The notes under the pieces: model-generated
Database searches by the model: none
Told to the model about the DNA's origin: nothing
What the model saw: the letters and a program-made list of their open reading frames with translations, nothing else
Virus record (IMG/VR): IMGVR_UViG_3300032334_002666
Span: 1-63,276 of that record
Source: a virus
DNA: 63,276 nucleotides
Strand: one strand, 5' to 3'
Shown: in pieces, positions 17,658 through 25,664 of the stretch
Layout of the letters: the number at the start of each line of letters is the position of its first letter
Position numbering within the stretch: position 1 is the stretch's first letter
Program-made: the position numbers and the translations under genes

Positions 17658-18086
17658 TTAAATGCTAGTAGTATGATTAAATTGATCTAGTTTTTCTTGA
17701 AGTTTTTCAATATTTTCTTCAAGCTCTTCGATTTTTGTATCTTGCCACATAATATTTAATTCAGCAACCATTTGAGAGGTTGTGCTTTCATATCGATCAC
17801 GATAAACACCGTGTGTCGTATTTACTACTTTTACTCGTTGTACAAAAGTTTTCATCTCTGAAAGAGCAAAGATATCGCGTCTTACTGGAGAAGATGCTTC
17901 ATGAATCCGTGTTTTTAGGTCGACTAATTGGTCAACTTCAGTTTGTACTTGTCCAAAAAGTTCAGTTGAACTATATGGTCTTTCAGATCCCTCTTGAATA
18001 GAGTTATATTTCTGAATCTTGTCCCAAAGCTTTTGGATCTTAGCTACTTTTTTGTTCTTTTCTTTTAGTGCTTGTGCGATTGTCAT
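17658..18086 (-). CDS. DIP1984/septicolysin-family-like coiled-coil protein
   Basis: 142 residues from the ATG at 18086 (MTIAQALKEKNKKVAKIQKL), which has the usual A-rich leader; a longer frame from 18140 adds 18 residues overlapping the previous gene. The organisation recalls the DIP1984 family: an N-terminal amphipathic helix, a KYNSIQEGSERPY loop, a second helix with EVDQLVDLKTRIHEA, the conserved RRDIFALSEMK, and a C-terminal coiled coil. The family's function is poorly known. Confidence 0.6.
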   Translation of the reverse strand: MTIAQALKEKNKKVAKIQKLWDKIQKYNSIQEGSERPYSSTELFGQVQTEVDQLVDLKTRIHEASSPVRRDIFALSEMKTFVQRVKVVNTTHGVYRDRYESTTSQMVAELNIMWQDTKIEELEENIEKLQEKLDQFNHTTSI

Positions 18087-18339
18087 ATTGTGGGTTTTTA
18101 TTTTTTTTAGATACTCTCTTTCGGTATTTTTCCAAGTCATTGACTAGAACAACAGTCGGTTTGAATCCATCATAAATAGGATCATCTAGCCATGATTGAT
18201 ATATCAACTGACCAATTGAATCATTTGAAATAAATATTTTTTTTCTGTCAGCTGTCGCAACAACATAATCGTTTGATATTACAGTTTGAGAAAAAGCCGG
18301 AGCTCCAATCAATAGTAAGGGAAATAATAATTTTTTCAT
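18040..18339 (-). CDS. Secreted/periplasmic hypothetical protein
   Basis: 99 residues. The N-terminus MKKLLFPLLLIGAPAFSQ is a clear Sec signal peptide with a probable cut after FSQ or AFS. The mature part is short, with a basic Lys/Arg-rich tail. Its 3' end overlaps the start of the DIP1984-like gene by 47 nt. It is one of several exported small proteins in this operon and might modify the host envelope. No family is recognised. Confidence 0.6.
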   Translation of the reverse strand: MKKLLFPLLLIGAPAFSQTVISNDYVVATADRKKIFISNDSIGQLIYQSWLDDPIYDGFKPTVVLVNDLEKYRKRVSKKNKNPQYDNRTSTKRKEQKSS

Positions 18340-18344
18340 GATTT

Positions 18345-18575
18345 TTATACTATTACTTCATGATATGGTTTCCACTCAATTTTATCTTCTTCACCTCTAA
18401 AGGCAAAAACTATCTCGCCAGACTCATCTTTGCCGATTGCAATAAAGCCATATCCTTCACAAATATATGATGTACAGTGTTCATTAGGTACGTCTTTGGC
18501 AATCTCAAGTATATCAAAATCTCCTGGAAGATCTTGTAAATGAAGCTCACAAAATTGTTTTGAAAATTCGGCCAT
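18345..18575 (-). CDS. Hypothetical protein
   Basis: 76 residues, acidic, no signal peptide. It contains FCELHLQDLPGDFDILEIA and a GYGFIAIG strand. The start overlaps the lipoprotein stop by one base (TAATG), so the two are coupled. No function is recognised. Confidence 0.6.
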   Translation of the reverse strand: MAEFSKQFCELHLQDLPGDFDILEIAKDVPNEHCTSYICEGYGFIAIGKDESGEIVFAFRGEEDKIEWKPYHEVIV

Positions 18576-18841
18576 TATTTTTTAGTTTCAACAATATTAT
18601 AAGTTCCTTCCATTACACCAAAACTTGACTCTTCATGGAATTTATAGGTTTCGGCAACGTCAGTTGAATTCATAGGACGAGTCAAGTACCAAATCTCAGT
18701 CTCTTTCCAAGTGATATTAACAAGCTTACGACCTGCTGGAAGATTGATAGTTCCTTCACCACCAAAGTTTTTTACTCGTGAGTTTTCAGTACATGCAGCA
18801 AGTGAAATTGCAAGCAGGATAAAAATAGATATTCTTTTCAT
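18575..18841 (-). CDS. Small lipoprotein
   Basis: 88 residues. MKRISIFILLAISLAAC is a lipoprotein signal with lipobox LAAC (Cys17). The mature part has KNFGGEGTINLPAGRKLVNITWKETEIW..., a compact beta domain that I recall from many phage small lipoproteins. It would be anchored in a host membrane; roles such as superinfection exclusion are possible but not shown. It starts 11 nt after gp52. Confidence 0.75.
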   Translation of the reverse strand: MKRISIFILLAISLAACTENSRVKNFGGEGTINLPAGRKLVNITWKETEIWYLTRPMNSTDVAETYKFHEESSFGVMEGTYNIVETKK

Positions 18842-18852
18842 TATTGTGATTT

Positions 18853-20220
18853 TTAGTTATTATACTCTTTTTGCAGGGCTTTTTTCAATTCTTGTAAATC
18901 TTCCCTGTACATTTGTAATGGTTCTCTCTTCTTGATCTCCTCAAGCTCCCTCTCTTTTTGAAACTCTGCACTTATTAAGTCTTCATATGTTTCTTTAGTA
19001 AGTGAATGAATCGGCATTCCTAATAGGTATTGGTATGATCCATTTATCTCATCAAAGTCAGCAGTTTGTAGATAGAGAATAATCTCTTTTCGAGGCACAT
19101 TATTGATTTTTAATTTACCCTCAATTATTGCTTTAACGAAACGTGCTCTATTTGAGAGAAGAGTAAGTTCCTGATTTAGGGTATCGATAATAAACTGTTT
19201 TCTCTTATCATAAAAAGAGAGCCTAAATTTTACAAAATATTCGATAATTTCGCTAGCTGAGCTAAATATCTTAAGTTTACCAAATTCGTCAAGAACAGTA
19301 AAGTTTTCAGTCTGACGCTCTTCCATCTTAAGTAGTCTTTTCAGTCTAACTGAATCGCTTAACGTCTTAAGATCTTCTCTTCTAAACTTAATGACATAAT
19401 TAATATTAGACTTGCAATTATTCTCATAGCTTGCTATTCTTCTAGAATCCTCAAGGTCTATTAGGTGCTGATCAAATTTCTCATATGTGATAGATGGAGG
19501 AAGCTCGGTAATAGACACAGTAGTTGTGTTTTTTACTTCATACTTTCCGCTAAACACCCAAGAAAACTTTTCAGGATCAACTAGGTCACAGGCTCCAATA
19601 AATTCTCTATTCCATGGAGTCGGTTCTGCATATTTCTTTTGATCTAGTGATTTTAAGCAGGCATCTATCAGGCTAACTGGATTGCGATTTAATATATTTG
19701 TTGCGAAACCTACAGCAATCCCGCTACCGCCATTTAGGAGGACAGTCGGGATAATAGGTAGAAAATATTTAGGTTCAATCTCATTGCCTTCTTCGTATCG
19801 GGATTCTAATAATTCAAAATCCTTATATAAGAGTCTAAAGTTCTTATGTAGTTTAGTTGCAATATATCGAGCGGCTGCAGCTTCTGGTGAACGTAGGGAT
19901 CCAAACTGACCAATATCTTCTAATACTGGCATTGAATTCTTAAATTTTTGAGCCATTCCTACAATAGCTGAATTTAGAGATCCATCACCATGATGATAAA
20001 AAGCATCGGCTGCTACTCTACCTGCAAGTTGAAAGATTTTCATTGGTTTTTCAGAACCGTTTTTCCAAACCTTATTTGCAACAAAGATTACTTTACGTTG
20101 AGTCGGTTTAAATCCATCGATTACTGACGGAATTGCTCTTTCCTCAACAACGTATACTGCATATTCTTTGTAGTCGTTGTCTAGATAATCGGTTACTGTT
20201 TTTATTTCGGGCTTTCGCAT
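18853..20220 (-). CDS. 52: DNA topoisomerase II medium subunit (gp52-like, GyrA/ParC homologue)
   Basis: 455 residues (T4 gp52: 442). It contains the GyrA N-terminal winged-helix motifs: IPSVIDGFKPTQRKVIF, YHHGDGSLNSAIVGMAQKF and the catalytic region FGSLRSPEAAAARYIATKL, in which the Tyr of ARYI forms the covalent link to DNA. The C-terminal GyrA beta-pinwheel is absent, as in T4. It cooperates with the gp39/60-like subunit encoded upstream in the same operon to relax DNA during replication. Confidence 0.93.
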   Translation of the reverse strand: MRKPEIKTVTDYLDNDYKEYAVYVVEERAIPSVIDGFKPTQRKVIFVANKVWKNGSEKPMKIFQLAGRVAADAFYHHGDGSLNSAIVGMAQKFKNSMPVLEDIGQFGSLRSPEAAAARYIATKLHKNFRLLYKDFELLESRYEEGNEIEPKYFLPIIPTVLLNGGSGIAVGFATNILNRNPVSLIDACLKSLDQKKYAEPTPWNREFIGACDLVDPEKFSWVFSGKYEVKNTTTVSITELPPSITYEKFDQHLIDLEDSRRIASYENNCKSNINYVIKFRREDLKTLSDSVRLKRLLKMEERQTENFTVLDEFGKLKIFSSASEIIEYFVKFRLSFYDKRKQFIIDTLNQELTLLSNRARFVKAIIEGKLKINNVPRKEIILYLQTADFDEINGSYQYLLGMPIHSLTKETYEDLISAEFQKERELEEIKKREPLQMYREDLQELKKALQKEYNN

Positions 20221-20540
20221 TTAAAATATTTGTTTTCTATAAGATACTCATAAAGACCTGGAAGATCCTTGATTATTTCGACCTGTTCACCGCTATCAGT
20301 AGAATATGCCTGCATTTCAGGATTACCAATACCGTCCTGTAAATAGTTTTTCTCATACATAAACCAGTCAAACCAGTCTAAACCTTCAGCGGTTAGGATC
20401 TCTCCCCAAAGATAGTTAATTACAATACTATATCCTTCAGTAAACTCTATTAGATCTATACCATTTTCGTATGAACTATCGAGTCTAGCAGAATTTTTAA
20501 CCATCAAGTCAACAATATGTTTAAATTTTTCAAAAGTCAT
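20202..20540 (-). CDS. Hypothetical protein
   Basis: 112 residues, acidic and Trp/Tyr-rich (FTEGYSIVINYLWGEIL, LDWFDWFMYEKNYL, EIIKDLPGLYEYLIENKYF). The last 19 nt overlap the gp52 start. The sequence looks like a small soluble host- or phage-interaction protein seen in other T4-like phages; no function is recognised. Confidence 0.6.
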   Translation of the reverse strand: MTFEKFKHIVDLMVKNSARLDSSYENGIDLIEFTEGYSIVINYLWGEILTAEGLDWFDWFMYEKNYLQDGIGNPEMQAYSTDSGEQVEIIKDLPGLYEYLIENKYFKCESPK

Positions 20541-20565
20541 ATTATGGGATTTTTCTATCTTCTAC

Positions 20566-20682
20566 TTAGGCGAATACAAAGGTTTTAAGCATCCAGGCAA
20601 CGGTGACGATTACTGAGCCCATTATTAACATCCAAATAAAGACGAATTTTGGTCTTCTTTCAAATTCATTGTAATACTTCAT
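20566..20682 (-). CDS. Single-span membrane microprotein
   Basis: 38 residues from ATG to TAA: MKYYNEFERRPK, then one hydrophobic span of about 22 residues (FVFIWMLIMGSVIVTVAWML). The ATG overlaps the stop codon of the topoisomerase large-subunit gene by one base (TAATG), a strong coupling sign. The role is unknown; it would insert in the host inner membrane. Confidence 0.65.
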   Translation of the reverse strand: MKYYNEFERRPKFVFIWMLIMGSVIVTVAWMLKTFVFA

Positions 20683-22550
20683 TAATTTTTATTATTTCCA
20701 AGAATCCTGTCCTTTCTAGGTTGAGAATCCTTACCGAACCACGACTCAAGGGACTCTTTATAGTCTTTATCGTTCTTTATTTGAACTAGGTTTGGATTTT
20801 TGATTATTTCTTCGTATTCAGCGTCCTCTAGAGCACCAAGTCCCTTTTTATATTCAATATCCCAAGCGGAAGCCTTATTCTTCTTTGTCCACTTGTCAAA
20901 TTCTTCATTTGTGTAAAAATTAAGCGAGTCTTTGCCTTTTTTAGCGACTACTAGTGGAGTCATTACTTTATATACTCGACCTTGATCAAAAAGTTCGGGC
21001 CAAAAGCGATTAAAGAAGTTAATTAAGGTTGCAGCGATGTGGCTACCGTCTGGATCGGCATCAGTGTAGATATAGATGCGACCATACCGTAATCCTTTAG
21101 GTTCTTCGCCTAGTTTTAGTCCAAGTGAGGCCATTAGCTGCACGGCTTCATCATTTTTAGCAATTTCAGAAGGTTTCATCTCACTAACGTTGATAAATTT
21201 ACCTTTTAGTGGAAAAGCACCAATTATTTGAGTGTCTCTAAACTTACGAACTGCTGAAACTGCTGAAAGACCTTCATATATGCCTAAGATACACACTCCG
21301 CGATCACCTTTACGCTGTGCATCGATCAATTTAGGTATTTTGGTCTTATCCAAGTCTTTATTTAGCTTTCTAAGCTCTGCTCGCTCTTGAGCAAGTGCTT
21401 TTTTCTCAATCCAATCTAGAACTGACTGTATTATTTCTGACTTAAAGACTAGTTTTGCTAACCTATCTGTTACCTCATGCTTAGTACCGAAATCTTTGAC
21501 TTCAGTGATGAGTTTTTCCTTAGTTTGTGAGCTAAAGAATGAGTTTACAATAGTCGAATCAATAAAGACATAGAGGTGGTTTCTAATATCACTCGGCTTA
21601 ACATCAACTCTGTGCTTTTTCTTAATCATTTCTCGCAATTGTGCGATTAGCTGATTAGTGATATATTCAACGTGAGTTCCGCCGTCTTTAGTGTGTACTG
21701 AATTAACAAAACTTACGTTTTGAAAGCCATTTTCTGACTTTGCAAAGCCTACTTTCCAATCTTTTGTCTCGTCAAAGAAGTATTCATCAGCATATAACTG
21801 AATGTATTCTTCAAAACTTTTGAATTTGAGTAAATAGTCCTTTTTTACGCCGTCTTTTATCTTAGTTAGCTTTAAGGTAAGCTTATTGTTACATGCAACT
21901 AGGTCCAAACAACGTTTAAATAGGATTTGAAAGGACTTTTCATCGATTAATCGCATTTTAAATCTCTCAAGATCTGGAAAAAAGGAAATTTCAGTAAATC
22001 CTCTCTTCGCTGGAGTTATTTTTGCAGTAGTTCGCTTACCCATATTATCAGTAAAGGTTTGGTCGAACCTATTTTTACCATCACAGGTAGATATTGAGAA
22101 CTTTTTACTAAAGATATTAGTTAGTGTTGATCCTACACCATTGGTACCAGCAACAGTTCTCTGTTCAGTGTCATCAAAATTAGATCCAGCTTTTAGATTT
22201 GAGAAAATCATTTCAGGAATCCACTCTTTATGGACTGGATGCTTCTCTACTGGAATTCCACCGTTATCCCAGATTGAAATCTCAGTAGTATCTAGATTAA
22301 GAGTCACTCGGATCTCATTTAATTTAGGATTTCGACGATGTTCATCGACTGAATTGGAAACAATTTCATCAAATAATTTAATAAATCCTGGATTATAGTT
22401 AACCTCCTCAATGGTTACCTTTTCTCCATCGTAGAGATATTGATCTCCAGTATGGGTGACAATTGAGCCAACATACATCGATGGACGAAGTAGGACGTGT
22501 TCGACGTCAGTTAATTTTTGATACTGAGTTTCTATTGATTTCCTAGCCAT
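20682..22550 (-). CDS. 39: DNA topoisomerase II large subunit (gp39/gp60-like, GyrB homologue)
   Basis: 622 residues. It has the GHKL ATPase motifs (IVSNSVDEHRR, WDNGGIPVEKH, NGVGSTLTNIFS) followed by a transducer and a TOPRIM domain (CILGIYEGLSAVSAV, YTDADPDGSHIAATLINFF). In T4 these parts are split between genes 39 and 60; here they form one polypeptide. It overlaps the helicase stop codon by one base. Confidence 0.93.
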   Translation of the reverse strand: MARKSIETQYQKLTDVEHVLLRPSMYVGSIVTHTGDQYLYDGEKVTIEEVNYNPGFIKLFDEIVSNSVDEHRRNPKLNEIRVTLNLDTTEISIWDNGGIPVEKHPVHKEWIPEMIFSNLKAGSNFDDTEQRTVAGTNGVGSTLTNIFSKKFSISTCDGKNRFDQTFTDNMGKRTTAKITPAKRGFTEISFFPDLERFKMRLIDEKSFQILFKRCLDLVACNNKLTLKLTKIKDGVKKDYLLKFKSFEEYIQLYADEYFFDETKDWKVGFAKSENGFQNVSFVNSVHTKDGGTHVEYITNQLIAQLREMIKKKHRVDVKPSDIRNHLYVFIDSTIVNSFFSSQTKEKLITEVKDFGTKHEVTDRLAKLVFKSEIIQSVLDWIEKKALAQERAELRKLNKDLDKTKIPKLIDAQRKGDRGVCILGIYEGLSAVSAVRKFRDTQIIGAFPLKGKFINVSEMKPSEIAKNDEAVQLMASLGLKLGEEPKGLRYGRIYIYTDADPDGSHIAATLINFFNRFWPELFDQGRVYKVMTPLVVAKKGKDSLNFYTNEEFDKWTKKNKASAWDIEYKKGLGALEDAEYEEIIKNPNLVQIKNDKDYKESLESWFGKDSQPRKDRILGNNKN

Positions 22551-24142
22551 TATTTTTTTGCTAATTTTTTTATTTTTAGTGCATCTAAAAAATATTGAGG
22601 CACATTTTTATTTTCAAGAATTTGATCAAAACACTCGTCTAAGATATAGGTCTCTGCCCAATCGTCATCGTTTCTTATTGATCTACCATATGCTTGCAAA
22701 AGGTCCACCAGGGTCTTCCAATTGTACCACTCTGGGCGAGTATCTAACCGTTTCTTTATCTTTGTACTAACAAGATTTGGAAAAGGTACTTTTAGGATTA
22801 CTTGAAATCTAGAAAGTTCATCCTTTAAGTCGACACCATTAATCATTGATGGAGAGACAAGTACTGTTTCTAGACTAGAAGTTAAGTGATCGGCTAGTGA
22901 TTTTTCTCTAGTAAAGGAATCATGAAAGATTAGTCGTTTATCTTTTATCGAACCTTGTATCCATTTACTGAATTCATAGTTAGAGGTATGGATAATTCCT
23001 TTATGCTCATGATTCTTTTCTAGTATTTTTCCTATTATTGGAATTGCTCTAGCAAAAGTCTCCTTCTTATTATAGTAGGACATTTTGCCAAATTTCAAAT
23101 ATATTACTGGTCGAGCCTCCGCTTTAAATGGACAAGGTAGAGCAAGATAAGTTGATTCATGATCTTCTATTCCCATAATAAATGAAAATAATTCACGATC
23201 AAGTAGAGTACCTGACATTAGGATCACATGGTCATATTGGTCCCAGAATAATTCCTTAAGATAAAGATTTCCCCAAATAGGCTCAACGATAATTCGGGTC
23301 TTGCCGTATTGATCTAGATCTTTTTCAAATGTCCAATTGGTTTTATAGTTTTCTTTATCGTTAACAAATCGATTATACTTACACATTGACTTATCAACAT
23401 GATCAGCTTTCTTAATTAGCTCAATCTTCTTTTTCTTAGCTCTAGTCTCTTTGGCTTCATCCAATAGTTCGCCTGCCTTTTGCTCTAGAAGAGGAACAAG
23501 TATACTACTTGTCCAGGCAGATAATTCCTGAAGAGACGAAACATTATCAAGATCACGTTCCATCCAATCTTGCCAAATATCCAATATTTTTAAACTACGT
23601 TCAGAATATGTAGATAGAATAAAATCACAAAATGTTTCCTCAAATGCATGGGCTTCATCAATTATTAGAAGCTTTGAATTGCGTTCAGCCATCATCTCCG
23701 GCGAATACATAGAATATGCAGTAACTAGGTGGAAATTTGCAAGACTGACAGGACTCTTTAGAAATTTAGATTGTGCAATCTTATGGGGGCATATATTACA
23801 CCGCTTTTCATTTGCTTTATTAATTACTTGTGCATCGCCACAACCCATACCTTGAGTACGACACCAATAATTATTTTTACCTTTAAGATTAGCAGCAAAA
23901 GTAAAATCTTTTACGTATTGATCTTGTAGAATTTTAGTATTGGTAACAATATCAGTTTTTGATTTTTTAGAGTGTTCACCACGATACCACTCTGCAACCA
24001 TGATTGCAGCATAAGATTTTCCTACACCAGTTGGAGCATCCACCATAATAAATTTTTTGCCATCCTTAATAGATGACTTTACAAAGTCCAATATTTGGAC
24101 TTGTTGGGGTCTTGGTGAAAACTCAAGAGGAATATCACTCAT
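22550..24142 (-). CDS. XPD/DinG-type superfamily 2 helicase with Fe-S cluster motif
   Basis: 530 residues. Walker A is DAPTGVGKSYAA (residues about 35-46), the DEAH box is LLIIDEAHAFEE, and the C-terminal helicase motifs are SGTLLDRE, SPSMINGVDL and the motif VI segment AYGRSIRNDDDW. Four Cys residues between Walker A and DEAH (YWCRTQGMGC, then RCNICPHK) match the iron-sulphur domain of XPD/DinG helicases, which unwind 5'-3'. It is not the T4 Dda, gp41 or UvsW type. It overlaps both neighbours and stands near the start of the topoisomerase operon. Confidence 0.88.
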   Translation of the reverse strand: MSDIPLEFSPRPQQVQILDFVKSSIKDGKKFIMVDAPTGVGKSYAAIMVAEWYRGEHSKKSKTDIVTNTKILQDQYVKDFTFAANLKGKNNYWCRTQGMGCGDAQVINKANEKRCNICPHKIAQSKFLKSPVSLANFHLVTAYSMYSPEMMAERNSKLLIIDEAHAFEETFCDFILSTYSERSLKILDIWQDWMERDLDNVSSLQELSAWTSSILVPLLEQKAGELLDEAKETRAKKKKIELIKKADHVDKSMCKYNRFVNDKENYKTNWTFEKDLDQYGKTRIIVEPIWGNLYLKELFWDQYDHVILMSGTLLDRELFSFIMGIEDHESTYLALPCPFKAEARPVIYLKFGKMSYYNKKETFARAIPIIGKILEKNHEHKGIIHTSNYEFSKWIQGSIKDKRLIFHDSFTREKSLADHLTSSLETVLVSPSMINGVDLKDELSRFQVILKVPFPNLVSTKIKKRLDTRPEWYNWKTLVDLLQAYGRSIRNDDDWAETYILDECFDQILENKNVPQYFLDALKIKKLAKK

Positions 24143-24321
24143 ATTGTAGGTTCCAGTTTTTTCATTATTATTTTAATGTCCTCCTTAATCTCCCTTATTG
24201 AAGGGTCAAGTGAATTTTTTAATTCTTCCTTATTCATTGATTCAAAGACTTGACGACAACACTCTTTAATTATCGTACGTTCTCTTTTTGAAAAACCAGG
24301 TTTTAACAGTCTTCTAAACAT
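24139..24321 (-). CDS. Small basic hypothetical protein
   Basis: 60 residues, Lys/Arg/Glu-rich and helical (MFRRLLKPGFSKRERTIIKE). It overlaps the helicase start by 4 nt (ATGA) and is the first gene of the minus-strand operon that ends at 17.5 kb. A TATAAATA motif lies immediately upstream. No domain is recognised. Confidence 0.55.
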   Translation of the reverse strand: MFRRLLKPGFSKRERTIIKECCRQVFESMNKEELKNSLDPSIREIKEDIKIIMKKLEPTI

Positions 24322-24326
24322 TATGC

Positions 24327-24337
24327 ATTATTTATAG
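24327..24337 (-). promoter_or_regulatory. Exact T4-late-type TATAAATA motif
   Basis: On the minus strand CTATAAATAAT precedes the ATG at 24321 by only about 15 nt from the motif start, against 24-31 nt elsewhere. If it is a promoter, the transcript would start at or just inside the gene, giving a leaderless message. It could also be a chance AT-rich match. Confidence 0.35.
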
Positions 24338-24359
24338 GGTACAGTAATAAAACTCAAAA

Positions 24360-25154
24360 TTAGTGGGAGGTTTTAAGTTGACTCTCATGATACCACATTC
24401 TTCTACCGTTTTTGTCAGTAAACCATTGGCCTTTGCCATAGCACTGCATCCACTCATCAAAACCTCCTTCTGGAACCTGGAATGGATTCGTCCAATCTTT
24501 TAATTGACCTCCACCTAGCACATAGGCTTCCCTAGGTAGTTGTTCACATAGCTCAAGTATTGCAGGATTCACGGTAAGCGCAGTACGTGCATCTATGAAA
24601 GGATCCTGCTCTGCATGGAAGAGAATCTCAGCTCGGAGATAGTTTCCTATCCCATTGAAATATAGTTGATTCATGAGCACAAGATGAATAGGTTTATCGA
24701 ATTCTTTCTTGTATAGATTAAGTAGGATGTTTTCTCGAAATTGGCTTGGTTCTTTTACTGGACACGGTCCTCTGTTAGTAGACCAGTCGTCAACTACCTT
24801 CCATCTAGCAAATCGACGAGTGTCAACTAGACATAGACTATAGTTGTCAATACTACTAAATTTCATGTGAGTATGTTTAGGCATATAGTCACGGTGACAT
24901 AGTGCCCAATGACCAGACATGCCCATTGAACAGCTAATCTTCATAAATACTTCACCTCCTTGAATTAGTGAGAGCAATAACTCCTTACCTCTAGACTCAG
25001 AAGTGATCCTAAATATTTGAAGATCGGTTGGCTGGACAATTCCTAGTTTACGACTCATGGCACTTTCTGAAAAAGCGATTGACGTAAAATCTTTTTTCTC
25101 ACAGGCGGAATTTATAAAATCCGCCATTATTTTTATTTCTGCTAGTTCTGGCAT
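24360..25154 (-). CDS. Fpg/Nei-type DNA glycosylase with zincless finger
   Basis: 264 residues. The N-terminus MPELAE supplies the catalytic Pro2 and Glu3 of the MutM/Nei family. The H2TH region has QLYFNGIGNYLRAEILF, matching the family's N-x-GIGNxxxxEIL signature. The C-terminus should be a zinc finger (C-x2-C...C-x2-C), but the equivalent WMQCYGKGQWFTDKNGRRMW lacks the four Cys, while the Arg in NGRR is retained, as in the zincless finger of NEIL1-type enzymes. It would excise oxidised bases. It stands alone between the helicase operon and a plus-strand late gene. Confidence 0.85.
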   Translation of the reverse strand: MPELAEIKIMADFINSACEKKDFTSIAFSESAMSRKLGIVQPTDLQIFRITSESRGKELLLSLIQGGEVFMKISCSMGMSGHWALCHRDYMPKHTHMKFSSIDNYSLCLVDTRRFARWKVVDDWSTNRGPCPVKEPSQFRENILLNLYKKEFDKPIHLVLMNQLYFNGIGNYLRAEILFHAEQDPFIDARTALTVNPAILELCEQLPREAYVLGGGQLKDWTNPFQVPEGGFDEWMQCYGKGQWFTDKNGRRMWYHESQLKTSH

Positions 25155-25188
25155 ATTATTAAAATACTAAAAAAATCGACATAGTTAA

Positions 25189-25205
25189 GATAAATAATAA
25201 AAAAA
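25189..25205 (+). promoter_or_regulatory. Late-promoter-like motif
   Basis: GATAAATAATAAAAAAA lies 26 nt upstream of the ATG at 25215. It is one of the best matches to the window consensus. Confidence 0.75.
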
Positions 25206-25214
25206 TATTAGAAC

Positions 25215-25613
25215 ATGAGTTTTGTACTTAATTTTAAAAACTGGTCTAAAGTAAACGAAGAAGCGATGGATGCAACTGCTGCAAATAATGGAACTAAAGC
25301 ATTTAACGCAATTAGAGCAGCAATGTCTGGAATTGGAACGGATGAACCTGGTGTTGAAAAGGGAGTAATGATGATCTTAACATTAGAAGATTATAAGACA
25401 TGTCTAGCTTTAGTAAAAGCAGCAAGTACTATGTTTGATACATATGAGACGATCATGGAATATATTGCAACTGACATGAGTTATGGTGATGAGTATGATG
25501 AAGATCAGGCAGCACCGGTTCAAAACTGGGGACAACTGGACAATAATCCATATTTAAACAGAATGTCCGCTCACTTACGAAAATTTAGCGGAAAAGAAGT
25601 TATTTGGAAATAA
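25215..25613 (+). CDS. Capsid-targeting-like protein with annexin-like GTDE motif
   Basis: 132 residues. The N-terminus MSFVLNFKNWSKVNEEA fits the shared capsid-targeting-like pattern. Residues about 28-75 (AFNAIRAAMSGIGTDEPGVE, then MMILTLEDYKTCLALVKA) resemble one annexin repeat around its GxGTDE signature; in annexins this loop binds calcium and membranes. The same motif is known to occur in phage proteins of unclear role. It is monocistronic, with its own late promoter and a terminator, suggesting high late expression as an internal or virion protein. Confidence 0.65.
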   Translation: MSFVLNFKNWSKVNEEAMDATAANNGTKAFNAIRAAMSGIGTDEPGVEKGVMMILTLEDYKTCLALVKAASTMFDTYETIMEYIATDMSYGDEYDEDQAAPVQNWGQLDNNPYLNRMSAHLRKFSGKEVIWK

Positions 25614-25634
25614 GAATAAATTTTTTAATCAAAT

Positions 25635-25664
25635 AAAAAAGCATCACCTTTGTGATGCTTTTTT
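25635..25664. terminator. Bidirectional terminator
   Basis: The stem AAAAAAGCATCAC / GTGATGCTTTTTT with a CTTT loop is symmetric, with A and T runs on both sides. It ends the annexin-like gene and also overlaps the 3' end of the convergent rhomboid gene. Confidence 0.9.
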
